Source: Porphyridium purpureum (Eukaryota; Rhodophyta; Bangiophyceae; Porphyridiales; Porphyridiaceae). Taken from it: DNA of 64,000 nt. Positions 20,401 through 28,981 of this stretch are shown piece after piece. The stretch lies in the NCBI GenBank assembly GCA_008690995.1, contig VRMN01000001.1, forward strand, positions 2,914,001-2,978,000. Direction: 5' to 3'. The translations under genes were made by a program, and so were the position numbers. The number at the start of each line of letters is the position of its first letter. Position 1 is the first letter of the stretch. The notes beneath the pieces were generated by a model, which saw only the letters and a program-made list of their open reading frames with translations, was not told the DNA's origin and made no database searches.

Positions 20401-21597
20401 AGTGTAGGGCACGCCTGGGGAACCTCCGGTCGCTGAACCAAAGTTCGCGGGTGCCGTGGTGGACTCTGCTGAATCTGCGTCCGCCTTGTGCGAACTCGTT
20501 CCTGCGTTCTGTGATAAGGACGGCGAAGAACCAAGCCACTTTGCAACCTTTTTGGCGATATCGAATATTTCACGATGTACCTGGTCGAGCTTTTGCAGCT
20601 TCATAACTTTTGTCTCGTGTACTTGAAGAATTGCTTCCTGCTTTTTGCATCGCTGCATCAAGCTGGCCAGCTGATGCAGCAGGAGAACTGCCTCCCGGTA
20701 TTCATGCAGAAAATATGAACTGTCCCACAGGCGTCCGAGCTCACCGGACAAAAAGTCAATAAATACAAGATCCGGCGCCGCGACAAGGTCCCCGGTGACC
20801 AGCGGTCGGCATCCGCGTCCTGACTGTTCCTCAATGCCCCCATCTTCTCCACCTCTGGGAGAAAGTTGGCTCTCGTCTTCACTTGGTTTGGTAGAGAGCG
20901 GAAGCAGGCACGCAAAAGCATCCCCGTACCGGTCCTCGTCATCGTCGTCCTCGTCCTCGTCCGTGTCCAGCGAAGGCAAAGGACCCAGCTCATTCCCAAA
21001 GGAGAAGGGCAGCGACGACGCAGATTCGCCGGTAGATGTAGACGCAACACCAAAGGCCGAAGACGCAGCGGCCGCAACTGCGGCTGCCGCAGTTGCCAGC
21101 GACCAAGTTTCCGAGCTCTGGCCGCCACTAGACGCCACCGCGCTCAGCTTCCCGGACGCTGACTCGAGCTCTACGAGATGAGGAAACATCTCATGTGCGC
21201 TTCGTGTATTCATTGAAGTCTGATTGGCCTCGCGCTTCGCGGCAACATTCATGTGCAGCGACCGGCGCCGTGGTGTAATGTTCCTATGTATGCTGATGGG
21301 AGCACCTGCTGCCGTGACGATGCCGGGTCCCCCTACATGCAGCTGCGGCTCGACGATTCGACTGTTTTCTGATAAGGCGCTGCTGCCGATGTCCGCTCCC
21401 GCCTTCGGATCACTCGAGTACAAGCCAGGTGGCGCCTTGTCTCGTGAGGCCGTCGCAGCTCGCAGCGGTGCGCTGGCCTCCAGAACTGAAGCCGTGCTAG
21501 TGGCGTCAGATAATCCACCTGCGCCTGCATTTCCCGACGGAATGCGTTTCTTGGCGCTGGAGCGCACCTTGCGCCCTGCGCCCACGCCCATGCCCAT
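14413..21597 (-). CDS. Giant protein with FN3-like and S1 domains, Q/H-rich tail
   Basis: A single 2,394-codon frame, the longest here; no full-length relative is recognised. Visible parts: Ser/Ala-rich N-terminus with an acidic run (about 215-235); helical coiled-coil segment (about 280-350); second helical block (about 410-620); Ser/His/Gly-rich linker (700-1030); FN3-like beta domain (about 1040-1185, core LEVRVQAKNLWGLSAPSEMA); long charged helices with KKKKRKE (about 1190-1460); one S1 RNA-binding domain (about 1749-1826, GRVVGIAKFGLFVDIG...LVHISQI); then a Gly/Ser-rich region and a Gln/His-rich, prion-like tail. The S1 domain points to RNA or ribosome work, and the tail to condensate formation; both are inference. 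The composition fits its neighbours, with no sign of transfer. Confidence 0.8.
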   Translation of the reverse strand: MGMGVGAGRKVRSSAKKRIPSGNAGAGGLSDATSTASVLEASAPLRAATASRDKAPPGLYSSDPKAGADIGSSALSENSRIVEPQLHVGGPGIVTAAGAPISIHRNITPRRRSLHMNVAAKREANQTSMNTRSAHEMFPHLVELESASGKLSAVASSGGQSSETWSLATAAAAVAAAASSAFGVASTSTGESASSLPFSFGNELGPLPSLDTDEDEDDDDEDRYGDAFACLLPLSTKPSEDESQLSPRGGEDGGIEEQSGRGCRPLVTGDLVAAPDLVFIDFLSGELGRLWDSSYFLHEYREAVLLLHQLASLMQRCKKQEAILQVHETKVMKLQKLDQVHREIFDIAKKVAKWLGSSPSLSQNAGTSSHKADADSAESTTAPANFGSATGGSPGVPYTAVDILQEQDKARKAEVFRRIHAKAAQENKQVQVKELEERLILRKKQLSKGVAEFSEFQTLVQQQNQSHRKQGDAVTAAATGLPTDGARGHLEAESETEMNAPSSGGEGMTASADHVHKPLISAGLATPGSIVGAGHVIMLPFVEERALACKLSGWLDDECVKVERCQAMRVSIQEQIQNVELELNACEVELRRMLSLAYRAAIRLACDTNQNATIPAFRPADFVVAHDAPVFASLSQLHGMLDGFEALQIHSKFLHTARDILSPRSSSGNISTGGASLSGTVSGAAAGSTSTLTGRDTISSGNGSCDAPDAALAQGQHHAHAPGGHSNHASSGNSNYNAAASVPNLASPMPHVRESGQVHGVHQYNGNGRDTGGQHKHTLQPNHGYNHVHDATAARSVGPGQQGRSFEAGNGTTWGANALSVSGRDSDSTAGGAKLPLTSSKSAGVGVSGERALAGSTSLPSTAATPAHSSGNKRGAGRKAAELQSARQQRLDVKHLLHETNLPARSSASHSHNHGHGHAGTPHSSSSGAGTISSPSAHVTAQSQAHGHASGKHAPASQVHHHHHLSNTSSGGHSQAVASTLSSSAAGGPLDGSYSPDYYESSHGTTMSCDDSECQSHDNCSNGETASSSETEGEAPAQLVKPALRIISRDNGKLKVNIDWGGGWDDLSPPQPSLPSVLPGHGNTEAEAEDLHVAAAETGPGTGPGCGPGSGALLEISEFMIEAGFRDASKKSIFTVRNNTTSYLRCAEIAVTIPDEDGDLEVRVQAKNLWGLSAPSEMATMWVEGMRSRKRRVQEEKAAAEKRARELESARLVELQHVLEEIRAASVASSAPGMITAEQRDLLNAAMDALVKVHTESRVKPVAAAARAIKDSRKLINESRDAEESRVKVAAFEQRVQHTVSLTKFEANPARRAFAKPSTTPEEAEAVFADAEVAATAVCLEWQELISEAGAEKNPQKEAAERLRDAFFSVLKDATLQCEAPPRALAGVFDLAEMQPALFSGEAMSEVKALRSKYKKLREEWLKTKERLLLERKNELERRSLTNAEKKKKRKENAAAAAAAAASGQPSQGVLSTKGPELSSSISASVNPKNGSATQNAAAVSSMSSLGTAGSIGKVKGGHRNGAPAPLGAANLVAGEAFSKLAGNQELGTGGNGAGGGRSGNADRATNSSSSSVAAAVSSASKGMMSIIPGKGSKSVVPLEAGAGGISKQAGHNHGVGVKDFQVGLGTGDSSATMSLLSSSSQPNALSKASPSSPGGSHAAMISSQMALKKRIIGVEDILNGVDPNVDAAYLEHLSSEAGRVMQANDHDSLKRRELVDAVRAGETNTKKFYKNGSFTFETEDTEKRPLESLVVGGRYLGRVVGIAKFGLFVDIGCEKPGLVHISQIREGFISNVNDEVKMLEQVYVRIASLSVEKKNFSCTMRENAEIPGDMTGGTGEIPDEDPASKAAPVAATLIVSESPRVVNAWESNTLSFKQVLAAKESDSSVSGQSQSHVKAEVVGNTTSADARVPVGGSSATASTFGLDSARRSTPAPTEAEAWPSLPGTSAASSSTNQDAFSHQRPQSPVNRVFAFGSLDDDTLFGFKHDAVVETSLVGAPTPKPASASLFFGDDDDDEILRLSSVGESGTGVESHIRYHGHRTHSHPQASANLLAELNSSSLPAGAFSRGGVPRGAEVQSGIPYGAAGADIAWEQAGAAAAGTSSARNGSAHALGVSHNATSGSSVGMFDDAFTDSSTLAGSVFGHALGGHAPSLGGGNAFGPQQVSTRFDVFGVGTGGSASRAGPNSGVAGVSGASGGIPHFDAFGNAPPGSLSAGKAPQGVGQPAPPLQQASYVSMHAASSGAFQHQMSSVGPAGGVHAFGGPYHFGVGMGMGMGIPQAAMSPQMYHHPQQQPLPQHHQQQLMSHNHAPAQQYQQQQQPQQPQHHQTGYGGSAFSVFGAPGSYPLPASDVSGGSVPVSTASSVRFQSVGSLSYREQARTDPNDGFDDTILNSILN

Positions 21598-22143
21598 GCC
21601 AATGTCGCTCTGCTACGTCGCGTGTCCTTAAATTCGCGCATGTATCCGCTTCTAGGCACTCACAAGACCCACTCAGTCCGCGCACTCATCACGCACGGCT
21701 GCACACACGACGCTTCGAACGTGCGCTGCTGCTCTTCACCGCGGCGAACTGTCGCGCGCGCGCGCAGCAAGCTGCCCTCCACACCTAATGCACGACCCAC
21801 ACGCACGCGCGCGTTCCTTATCGCGCTCTTAACGCGGGCTTCTGTGCACCCGCAGAAACGTCCCCCGCCGCACGATTCACGCACGCCCACCCCCCGTCCT
21901 GCCTCTCTGTTCCCCCACACGCAACCTCCTCCTCCCCCTCCCCTTACCCAATGCGTTGCCCTTTCTCGGCGCTAGGTCCAAGCTCCGCGCGTTCCTCGCG
22001 TGTGCCCTGTTGCCACCCACCGCCCTTCAAGCCTTAGGGCCCGGCTACCCTCTCCCTACTAAATCTGGCGCCCTTTACTAGAAGCATGCGCGCGCAGCAT
22101 GGACGCCCTCCCCGACACTCCCAAAGCGGACCGGAGTTCCGGA

Positions 22144-22250
22144 CTGTACTGTGAGGTACTGTTGGACATGGGTGTCTGGCGGTGCAGTTGGAACGGCGTC
22201 ATATGAGAACTCGAGAATTTAGTAGGGGTGTTGGAGCGCGATGCGGTACA
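22144..22250 (-). promoter_or_regulatory. GTAC element cluster between giant gene and carboxypeptidase
   Basis: Three GTAC cores at 22146, 22156 and 22246 (CTGTACT, GGTACTGT, GGTACAGG). They lie about 550-650 bases upstream of the giant gene, which is transcribed leftward, and 70-170 bases past the carboxypeptidase stop. If the cluster drives the giant gene, that gene has a long leader; 21598-22140 is otherwise a pyrimidine-rich stretch without a recognised gene. Confidence 0.4.
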
Positions 22251-22316
22251 GGTCTCGATTGAGCTCCCGCAGGACGGAGCAGTGTGCAGTGGAGTCTGCG
22301 CCAAATCGACATTCCA

Positions 22317-24353
22317 TCAGACGCGGATGCGATGAGGCTTTGTCAGCTCAAAGACGCGTCGTAGCCGCGAGCGCACCGTCATGGCGGACGGCGCATTCGT
22401 GTAGAAGCTCTTGTAAAGCCACGCCAGGGGGGGTCCGAAGAAGATCAGCACCCCCACAATCAGGAGCTCCCAGATGTACGCCTGCCACGACACCATCAGC
22501 GAGAATGCCGGCAGGCGCACGCGGATCGGTTCGGACATGTACAGCACTTTACCGCGCACGTCGTACCCAGCGTTTGTGGCGAACCAGTCGGGGTCCGTTC
22601 GGGACCGCGCCATGTGCGACTGCGACGCCAGTCGGCGGCCTCGAGCATCACCGCTGTTAGGCGCTGGCTGCTCCAGCCATGATTGGTCGACGGTTGCTAC
22701 TGCGCGAACTCGGATCATCGCACCAGTCTCACGGTATACAGCGGGGAGGTATTTGTACAATGAAATGGACTCTGAATAGGCCCACCGCAGGTTCGCGCTC
22801 CTGGAAGAGAAAAACACGCCTTCCGTCTTGGCAAAGCGCTCGCCGTACCCATCCACGCCATGGTTCTGTGCCCACATGCTGCCACCACTTTGCACCTTTG
22901 TGGTGAACGAAAAGTTGGACCGCACAACATCTATTACCAAGTAAGTCTGATCTACGTACAACGCACCGCCCACACTCCATTTCACGCTGAGGATCCCACC
23001 GCGCGTCAGTGCACTCACCACGTCAACGTTGCTGCCACCGCTGCGGCGATGGGAAGACGCCTCTTCATTTGCAATGAAAAAGACGTATGGCTCCATCAGA
23101 TCCGCGGCCATGAGCGCCAGACGGATGTTTCTGGTCACGTGACCATTGCCCTGTTTGGAGCGCGCAGCGTACAAGCCTGCCGAGCTGCCCAAGTCCTTTT
23201 CCTTTGGCCGCACTTGGTGCCCGGTCTCGATTACAAACGTGAGGCAGCGGTTTGTGGCATTTCCTACCTGCGTAGTTTCGCGCGAGTATCCGTGCAGCTG
23301 GTCCGGTTCACAAGTCAGCACCTGGTCTGGCATAAATGATGCGCTATATGCCCAATCTACCATGCCACCACGCGATGGGTGATATATTCTGGGATCGTTC
23401 AGCGCGCCGGACCGGAAGGTCGAACCCTTGAAGCTGCCCGCAAAGAGCGACATGAAAGTAGCCACCTGCGACAAGGCGTTTGCATCAGGTGCGCGGTAGC
23501 CGTCCACGCACGTCATTTGGTCTTCGTCATCGCTGTCGTCCTCAGAGCTCTGTGCGTCTGCCTGTGTCACTGCGGACCGAGATTGAGACGCCAAATCGGC
23601 AGTCTGGTTCCTGACACGAGGAACGCAGAAAGACTCACTGCTCCAGCTATAGCCGATGAATTCCTTTTTCCCGTGGAAGACCAAAGCAACCCTGAAAATG
23701 TGCGACATGAAGAGCTCATGAACAACGCGGCTCGTGAGCGCCCGCAGACAGCCGCTACCTTCGGTCCCATTTCTTCCCCCTGGGCCGACCGGATTCGGAT
23801 CCGAATCAGGACCGTAAGGAAAGTCTGCATTCGGATCAATGAGTTGTCCATCCACCTCCTCGTAGCGCATCATGCGATCAAAACCGTATGGATTGGGCAT
23901 GGGAACCACGACGATTTCGCGACTCGAGATAAGGCGTCCGAGCCATGGGTCCTCGCGATATCGCTCAAGCATGACCTTTACGAGGTAGAAAGCAATCATA
24001 GCACCCAATTGCTCGTCACCATGCATGCTCCCCAGCACCAGCATCTGCGGGCGCGATCGCTCAACCGGCTTCAGCCCGATTCGAGCCACTAGAACCTGGC
24101 ACGGTTTATCCGGTCTTGCTGCGTCACGACCGGACCGGCACAGTCCACCCTCCGGCAGGCTGTACGTCTCCACCGCGTCCTCGAGACGCATGACGTCCGG
24201 GTACTCGCTTGCCAGGCGGTGAAGCTCTGCAACCATCTCCGCGTAACTCATGTACTTGAATCGATACTTTGGCGTGGCCGCCGCTGCGTAAATGAAGGTC
24301 ATCAGCAGGACCCCTACCGCAAGACCGGCGCGCGGCACTCGGCCCTGCTGCAT
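22317..24353 (-). CDS. Membrane-anchored M14 zinc carboxypeptidase-like protein
   Basis: M14 peptidases remove C-terminal residues. The first 26 residues (MQQGRVPRAGLAVGVLLMTF onward) form a good signal peptide, so this ATG is preferred over 24431. Zinc ligands are present: the HxxE pair in SMHGDEQLG near residue 109 and a later His in ALVFHGKKEF; the catalytic Glu fits FVIETGHQV. The equivalent of the usual DPNRDFP box reads DPNADFPY: the Arg that holds the substrate's terminal carboxylate is Ala. A single membrane segment near the C-terminus (YIWELLIVGVLIFFGPPLAW) leaves a short basic tail, so it is type I with the enzyme outside or in the lumen. Specificity may differ from true carboxypeptidases. 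Confidence 0.82.
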   Translation of the reverse strand: MQQGRVPRAGLAVGVLLMTFIYAAAATPKYRFKYMSYAEMVAELHRLASEYPDVMRLEDAVETYSLPEGGLCRSGRDAARPDKPCQVLVARIGLKPVERSRPQMLVLGSMHGDEQLGAMIAFYLVKVMLERYREDPWLGRLISSREIVVVPMPNPYGFDRMMRYEEVDGQLIDPNADFPYGPDSDPNPVGPGGRNGTEGSGCLRALTSRVVHELFMSHIFRVALVFHGKKEFIGYSWSSESFCVPRVRNQTADLASQSRSAVTQADAQSSEDDSDDEDQMTCVDGYRAPDANALSQVATFMSLFAGSFKGSTFRSGALNDPRIYHPSRGGMVDWAYSASFMPDQVLTCEPDQLHGYSRETTQVGNATNRCLTFVIETGHQVRPKEKDLGSSAGLYAARSKQGNGHVTRNIRLALMAADLMEPYVFFIANEEASSHRRSGGSNVDVVSALTRGGILSVKWSVGGALYVDQTYLVIDVVRSNFSFTTKVQSGGSMWAQNHGVDGYGERFAKTEGVFFSSRSANLRWAYSESISLYKYLPAVYRETGAMIRVRAVATVDQSWLEQPAPNSGDARGRRLASQSHMARSRTDPDWFATNAGYDVRGKVLYMSEPIRVRLPAFSLMVSWQAYIWELLIVGVLIFFGPPLAWLYKSFYTNAPSAMTVRSRLRRVFELTKPHRIRV

Positions 24354-24471
24354 CGTACACAGACCGCCGCCAATTGCTGCACAAGAAGGACCTGTGCCTG
24401 CGCGCGCATGACGCGCAGCACCGTGCTGCAACGAACATCAGGAGAAAAAATGAAGTGAGGGTTCGACAGAG

Positions 24472-24478
24472 GTACAGT
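24472..24478 (-). promoter_or_regulatory. Single GTACAGT element before carboxypeptidase
   Basis: GTACAGT lies about 120 bases upstream of the carboxypeptidase ATG, in the 195-base gap to the DHHC gene. Another GTAC (24355) touches the start codon region. The distance matches that at other genes here. Confidence 0.3.
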
Positions 24479-24548
24479 GCAGGAGTCCTGTATCGAGCGC
24501 GTCGGGCCTTGTCAAAAAGAAACCTTTGCTGGTAGTAAAACTACAGAC

Positions 24549-26275
24549 TCACTCGGCGAAGTCCTCACGCCTGACACGAAGCAGCTCGTTCAACGTGCGC
24601 TCAGAGCACATGGCTTCGACTTGCGCCCGCGCTACAAAGGCCACGAAAACTGCGAAGCCGAGCAGAACCGCGGCAGAGGCGCCGGCGACGACACGACGAC
24701 ACAAATTCACAGTATCGCTGCTGGACACCAGAAGCTCGGAAGCGATGAACGTCGGACTCCAGCACAGGCCCAGAAGAAACGCAATGTGAAAAGCCAGTCC
24801 AAGGAAAGACACAAATAGGGTACTCAGAAGGAAAAGGAGCGCCAGCAGCCAGAGGCGCAGATAAATGATATTCCGTCGTCCAGTGCAATTTGAGATCCAA
24901 GGACCTGTGCATCAAGAAAGGCAAACATACAACAAAAGGTCAGCCACGGCCGTCTGTACACAAAAATGGCATCAGCTCAGACCTCACATGTCTACAAAAT
25001 CTGAAACACCAAGAATACAATCGCGGAGAACTTACAATGATGATCAAATGTGTCCACGCAGCGTCTACAAATGGCGCAGTGCTTACTCCTTGGAGTTTTC
25101 GTCATGAAACAGGAGAAGCAGTAAAACTGCTCCCGCAATGCCGTTTCGTTCGTGTCTTGTGAGTCGGATATGATTCCGTCGACTGAGGTCCAATGGCCGG
25201 CTATTTCGTCGTAATCAATTCCATGCTGATGTAGCCAAGTGATAATGTCAGACTCAAAACAATCAACGGTCCTCTGTGAGAAGTATCCGGGATCCGCTCG
25301 GACACAAATAAAAAATAAAAGCATGCAGCTCGTACTCCAAAACATAGTGCTCGTGCGGACCCACAATAGTGCCCCGCTTCCTTTTGCAAAAAGTCCGCAC
25401 ATCCAAGCAGCGGCTATGATCAGCAAATGAATGCTTGGATAAACCCATGCCAGTGCGATTCGTTCCAGCGTATCACGCTTGTTCCTCGCAAGTCGTAACG
25501 GTGGAGCGTATAAAAGAGACTGCGAAACATGCGCGGTGAAAGCGCGTTGCGCTGCTCCTCGCGGCCACTTGGAGGTTCCGCGAGTGCTTCGCGTCGATAC
25601 ATCAAATCCTGCCTCCATGTTGACGCCCAACTCGCACAGTAAATGAACGACGACTGGCTGGTTGTTCTGGAGCGCTCTTCCGAGCGGTGAAAAAAGCTTC
25701 GCATCGTTGAGATTACCGTTCATGCCAAGGACTCGAATGCAATAAGCCACTACGCCCGCGTGACCTGAGTAGGCCGCCCAATGCAGCGGCGAGCGACCTT
25801 GAAAATCCAGCAGATCTGCCGTCCCGGGAGAAATTGACGCAAGAAGGTGCATCATGGGCAAATTTCCCACTTGAGCAGCGTGCGTGATTGGGGTACACCC
25901 ATGCGCGTCCTGTCTCGCCGGACTCGCGCCGAATCGCAGCAGGATTACGGCGCATTTCATAGCATACGGTGAAAATGCGGTAGTGGCAGCCCACATGAGC
26001 GCGTTCTGGCCTGCATGTCCGCATGTGCATGAGGCAGGTCGATCGACGAGATCCGCAGCGCCGTCGCCTTCAGCCAGCGAGAGTAGATACTCGGTCAGTC
26101 CTGATAATCCGGACACCGCGCACCACATCAAAAGGGGATGTCCGAGCGCGTCGTCACAACGCAACAAGCTTGCAGGATCTGTATCGTGCAAAGCAAGCGC
26201 AAGTTCCAACGCCAATGCCTCGCGTCGCGACTTTACAGCTGCGACGATGCGTGCGACTTGGTCCTCCACATCCAT
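24549..26275 (-). CDS. Ankyrin-repeat DHHC protein S-acyltransferase, two exons
   Basis: Enzymes of the Akr1/HIP14 (ZDHHC17) type attach palmitate to Cys residues of proteins at Golgi and other membranes. Exons 25036-26275 and 24549-24904 give 531 residues. Ankyrin repeats fill about residues 35-240 (for example GRSPLHWAAYSGHAGVV), followed by two membrane segments, then the cysteine-rich domain with TKTPRSKHCAICRRCVDTFD and the active-site DHHC. The DHHC codons end at the donor site; the second exon continues CPWISNC, the exact family sequence, then two more membrane segments. Unspliced, the frame would stop 13 residues after DHHC and lose the essential part. All catalytic residues are present. 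Confidence 0.92.
24905..25035 (-). other. Spliceosomal intron, 131 bases, in the DHHC gene
   Basis: On the minus strand the donor is ATT|GTAAGTTC and the acceptor TGCACAG|GTCC. It splits the Cys codon of DHHC (T|GT, phase 1). Splicing yields DHHCPWISNC, diagnostic of the family, which makes this the best supported intron of the window. Confidence 0.93.
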
Positions 26276-27430
26276 CAGATATCTGGCGGTCGAGGAAGGC
26301 CGTCGGCCCGCTCAGGCTTTCTGTCTGCCTTGCACGGTGCAGAAAACGACGGGGTCGGCCAGACGCTGCACGCGATGTGACATTGGCTGCTCGCGCCGCC
26401 GTTCCTCGCTGGACGCGGCTAACGGGGAAGGTTGTTGGGTTGTTAAGTCAGATGGTCGGCATATCATTCCCTCGTTTTTCTTTTTTGTCTTTTGGAGCAC
26501 TTCGTGTCAAATTAAGCTTGTTTACCATGAACCACCATGATTAACCGGTACACGGGCGGCTAAATCAGGTAGGATCAAAGTTTAGTCGATGAAGGTGCGT
26601 AGTGCGATGTTCTTGGGCACGTGCATCGCGCGGACCACTAGAACAATGTAGAAACGGTTGCTGCGCTCTTTCCGCCTTACACGTCGTTTGAAAGACGGTT
26701 CACCACGGCGCTTAATATTCGCGCTCCCAGCCAGGTTTGGCGTCGTTCTGGACCTGGCGCCTGCGCTCTGCGTGCGTGCAGACGTCGCCGTGTGGAACTT
26801 GGAGTGTAATTCGACACCGCCGATGAGTCGATGCGCATAATTATTTTTTTTCTTTCTTTTCCGCGGAGGAGAGCTACCCTGGATGCTGCTGGGGCACGTG
26901 CGAAAACCCGGAAGCTCCTCCACACGCTTACAGAAATGGTAAAAGTACAGCCATCACATTTGATGTGGCGTTGGATGCGCGCCGCTACACGGTTTTTGTG
27001 AACAGCTTGGTGATCTCATAGCCCACATCAAACAGTTCAAGTCTCTCATCACATTTGTGTAATTTAAACCGCGAGACGGTCTGGCAAAACAGTGCAAAAT
27101 TATCATAGATGGGACAAAGCCGGCTGAACCCACAGCACCATTCCTTGGAGAAAATCGTCCGTGCTACATTCTTTTCGCATCTCGAATTCATAGGGTAGGA
27201 AATGACGTGGTGGGGCTCGGACAAACAGGCACGGCTGCGTGTTGACCCACTTCGGCATCGCGCTTCGATCGGCATTGCCGGTGTTAGAATTTCGGAGAAA
27301 ATACGCACTCAGTAGAGCCGCTTCGCACGGCTATTTAAGAATTGAGCCGCTATCCCGAGATGCGGGACATGCGGCTCAACGAGAAAGGCAGCGAAGTAAG
27401 ACAGGAAAGCAATCAAGCCGTGCAACAAAG
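26276..27430. other. Intergenic stretch, nothing firm
   Basis: 1.15 kb between the DHHC gene and the basic protein. A minus-strand frame 26582-26923 encodes 113 basic residues with AGTACAG 22 bases upstream of its ATG, and another (26985-27308, minus) encodes 107 residues; neither resembles a known family. No cluster of GTAC elements is present. Confidence 0.4.
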
Positions 27431-28054
27431 ATGTCGCTGCCAGTCATGAATGCATCGTCGGAGCCAGTGGCTAAGAAGCAGAAGACTGGAAGGAAGTCGG
27501 ATTGGGAATGGCTGATCACAGCTCCCGACGCGCAGCTGGCTGACGCACTCAAGAAGCAGAAGTACGCGATATTGAGACGGCAGAAGAAGGATAGGGACGC
27601 AAAGCGTGCGAAGCGCAGGAAGGTTGCGCAATGCGCGACGCTTGAGCGAGATATCGTGGATGGCAAAGCAGCCCCGGGCGCGCCGCTGGGCGACGGTATT
27701 CTCGGTGAGGTCTCAGATGACCAGATCGAGGTAAACCTCGCTCGCAAGGCCGAAGCACTTCTGGTCAAGCTGCACACAAGTCGCACTGAGTATCAACGCT
27801 CACTTGCCACGGAAGAATTTCTGCAGTCCTTGAATACAATTTTGCAGATGTATGGTTCGGAGGTATACGTGCAGGCCATGTTGTCTGTGACTGGTGCGTT
27901 GAAAAGCCCAGATGTCGACGGTACACACGTAGACGCCGACGCAGGTAAGCTGGCACCGGATTCCAGCGAGTTTGACGAGAATATGTTTTTCCATCGTGAC
28001 GAGGATGTCTGGCTTTCGCCTTTGCCGGGGGATGTCCAAGAGAGCTGGGAGTAA
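27431..28054 (+). CDS. Small basic, probably nuclear protein of unknown function
   Basis: 207 residues, unrecognised. The N-terminal third is strongly basic with two likely nuclear localisation signals (KKQKTGRKS near residue 15 and RRQKKDRDAKRAKRRK near 45-60). The middle is predicted helical (VNLARKAEALLVKLHTSRTE) and the C-terminus is acidic, ending PLPGDVQESWE. The frame extends upstream to 27239, but the added residues lack any pattern; the ATG at 27431 is the first followed by ordinary composition. The basic stretch with following helix resembles DNA- or RNA-binding regions, without a heptad leucine array that would make it a bZIP. Confidence 0.55.
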   Translation: MSLPVMNASSEPVAKKQKTGRKSDWEWLITAPDAQLADALKKQKYAILRRQKKDRDAKRAKRRKVAQCATLERDIVDGKAAPGAPLGDGILGEVSDDQIEVNLARKAEALLVKLHTSRTEYQRSLATEEFLQSLNTILQMYGSEVYVQAMLSVTGALKSPDVDGTHVDADAGKLAPDSSEFDENMFFHRDEDVWLSPLPGDVQESWE

Positions 28055-28186
28055 GCGTCCCGCCTTCACTCGTGACTTGCATTTTTATGGATATAACTGA
28101 CCCGGCTGGGTGCCACTTGCAACGGGCACGACGCGTCGGCGGTATTTTGTGTACAGAACAATTGATTATTTTAGCTTGAAAATTGT

Positions 28187-28192
28187 AAAAAG

Positions 28193-28223
<31 letters not shown>

Positions 28224-28303
28224 AGGGAAAAGACGAAAGAAAAAACAAAACAAAAGAACAAAACAAAACAAAAGAACAAAACAAAAGAAAAAACAAAATA
28301 AAC
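28187..28303. repeat. Purine-rich simple repeat
   Basis: An A-rich start, an AG dinucleotide run (about 28199-28222) and then an AAC/AAAAC-type array up to 28303. About 117 bases of almost pure purine plus C on this strand. It sits at the 3' side of the basic protein gene and before the hypothetical minus-strand gene's stop. 28055-28186 holds one TGTGTACAG (28148-28156) and nothing else. Confidence 0.85.
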
Positions 28304-28366
28304 ACAGACCGTGCAGAGTCTTCACTCAAGTGACTTACGTAGGTTAGCACGCTTCCTAAAATAAAA

Positions 28367-28894
28367 TCAATATCCAAGTCGTTCCGGAAGCCAGACGGCT
28401 CTTTGTCTTTTGTGCTGTCCGCAGAAGCTGTAATCTGTGAATGTAACTTTGAAGTCGCCTCCGCAGGCATAACCTTTCCTCAGCAATTCTAGGAGCCCCG
28501 TACGTTTGATGCAGTATCCTGGACATATGGCGGAGAAGAGTCTTCTTTGGCTAGGACCACCTTGCGAGTCACAATTCAGAAGCCACGCTTGTCGTGACCA
28601 TGCGCGTCTCTCATCCAGTTCATAGGTACGGCGTAAATCGAGATGCCGCTTGGTCAGTGGATTGCGATATGAATGTAAGAGAGAACACTTGTAGATGACT
28701 CCAGATCTCAGAGACTTGATGTCACGAGCAGGTTTCCACTTTAACGTTCTGCACAAATACAAGGCCCACCCTTCGAAAGCCAGCCTGGCGACAAAGTAGC
28801 CAGACCAAGCGACGGTGCGACTTACCGCTACTGAAAAGACGGAACAGACCCAGGTCTCAACACGAGACGGTCGCAGATAGAGCCTCAGATGCAT
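28367..28894 (-). CDS. Hypothetical protein, possible gene
   Basis: A 175-codon frame without a recognised family. The product is basic and Cys-containing, with one moderately hydrophobic stretch near the N-terminus (VAWSGYFVARLAFEGWALYL). Support is mainly positional: the cluster of four GTAC elements at 28982-29066 sits 88-172 bases before its ATG, as at other genes here, giving a divergent pair with the glycosyltransferase. The frame could still be chance. Confidence 0.35.
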   Translation of the reverse strand: MHLRLYLRPSRVETWVCSVFSVAVSRTVAWSGYFVARLAFEGWALYLCRTLKWKPARDIKSLRSGVIYKCSLLHSYRNPLTKRHLDLRRTYELDERRAWSRQAWLLNCDSQGGPSQRRLFSAICPGYCIKRTGLLELLRKGYACGGDFKVTFTDYSFCGQHKRQRAVWLPERLGY

Positions 28895-28981
28895 TTCCAG
28901 TGCATGTGGAGTTGGCTGGATCGGCCCCGCGCACGATTCTGCTCCTCATCGACCAAACCAGCTCACAAAGCAGCCGATACT

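Noticed and set aside
24992-26275. DHHC gene as a truncated pseudogene ending after DHHC
   Set aside because: A clean GT-AG intron joins it to the conserved CPWISNC exon downstream, restoring the whole family length.
26582-26923. 113-codon basic minus-strand frame with AGTACAG just upstream
   Set aside because: No family motif, and a single element 22 bases from the ATG is not the usual geometry; left as an open possibility.
28187-28303. Purine array as a telomere-like or CRISPR-like repeat
   Set aside because: Units are irregular AG and AAC/AAAAC simple repeats without spacers or a telomeric motif.
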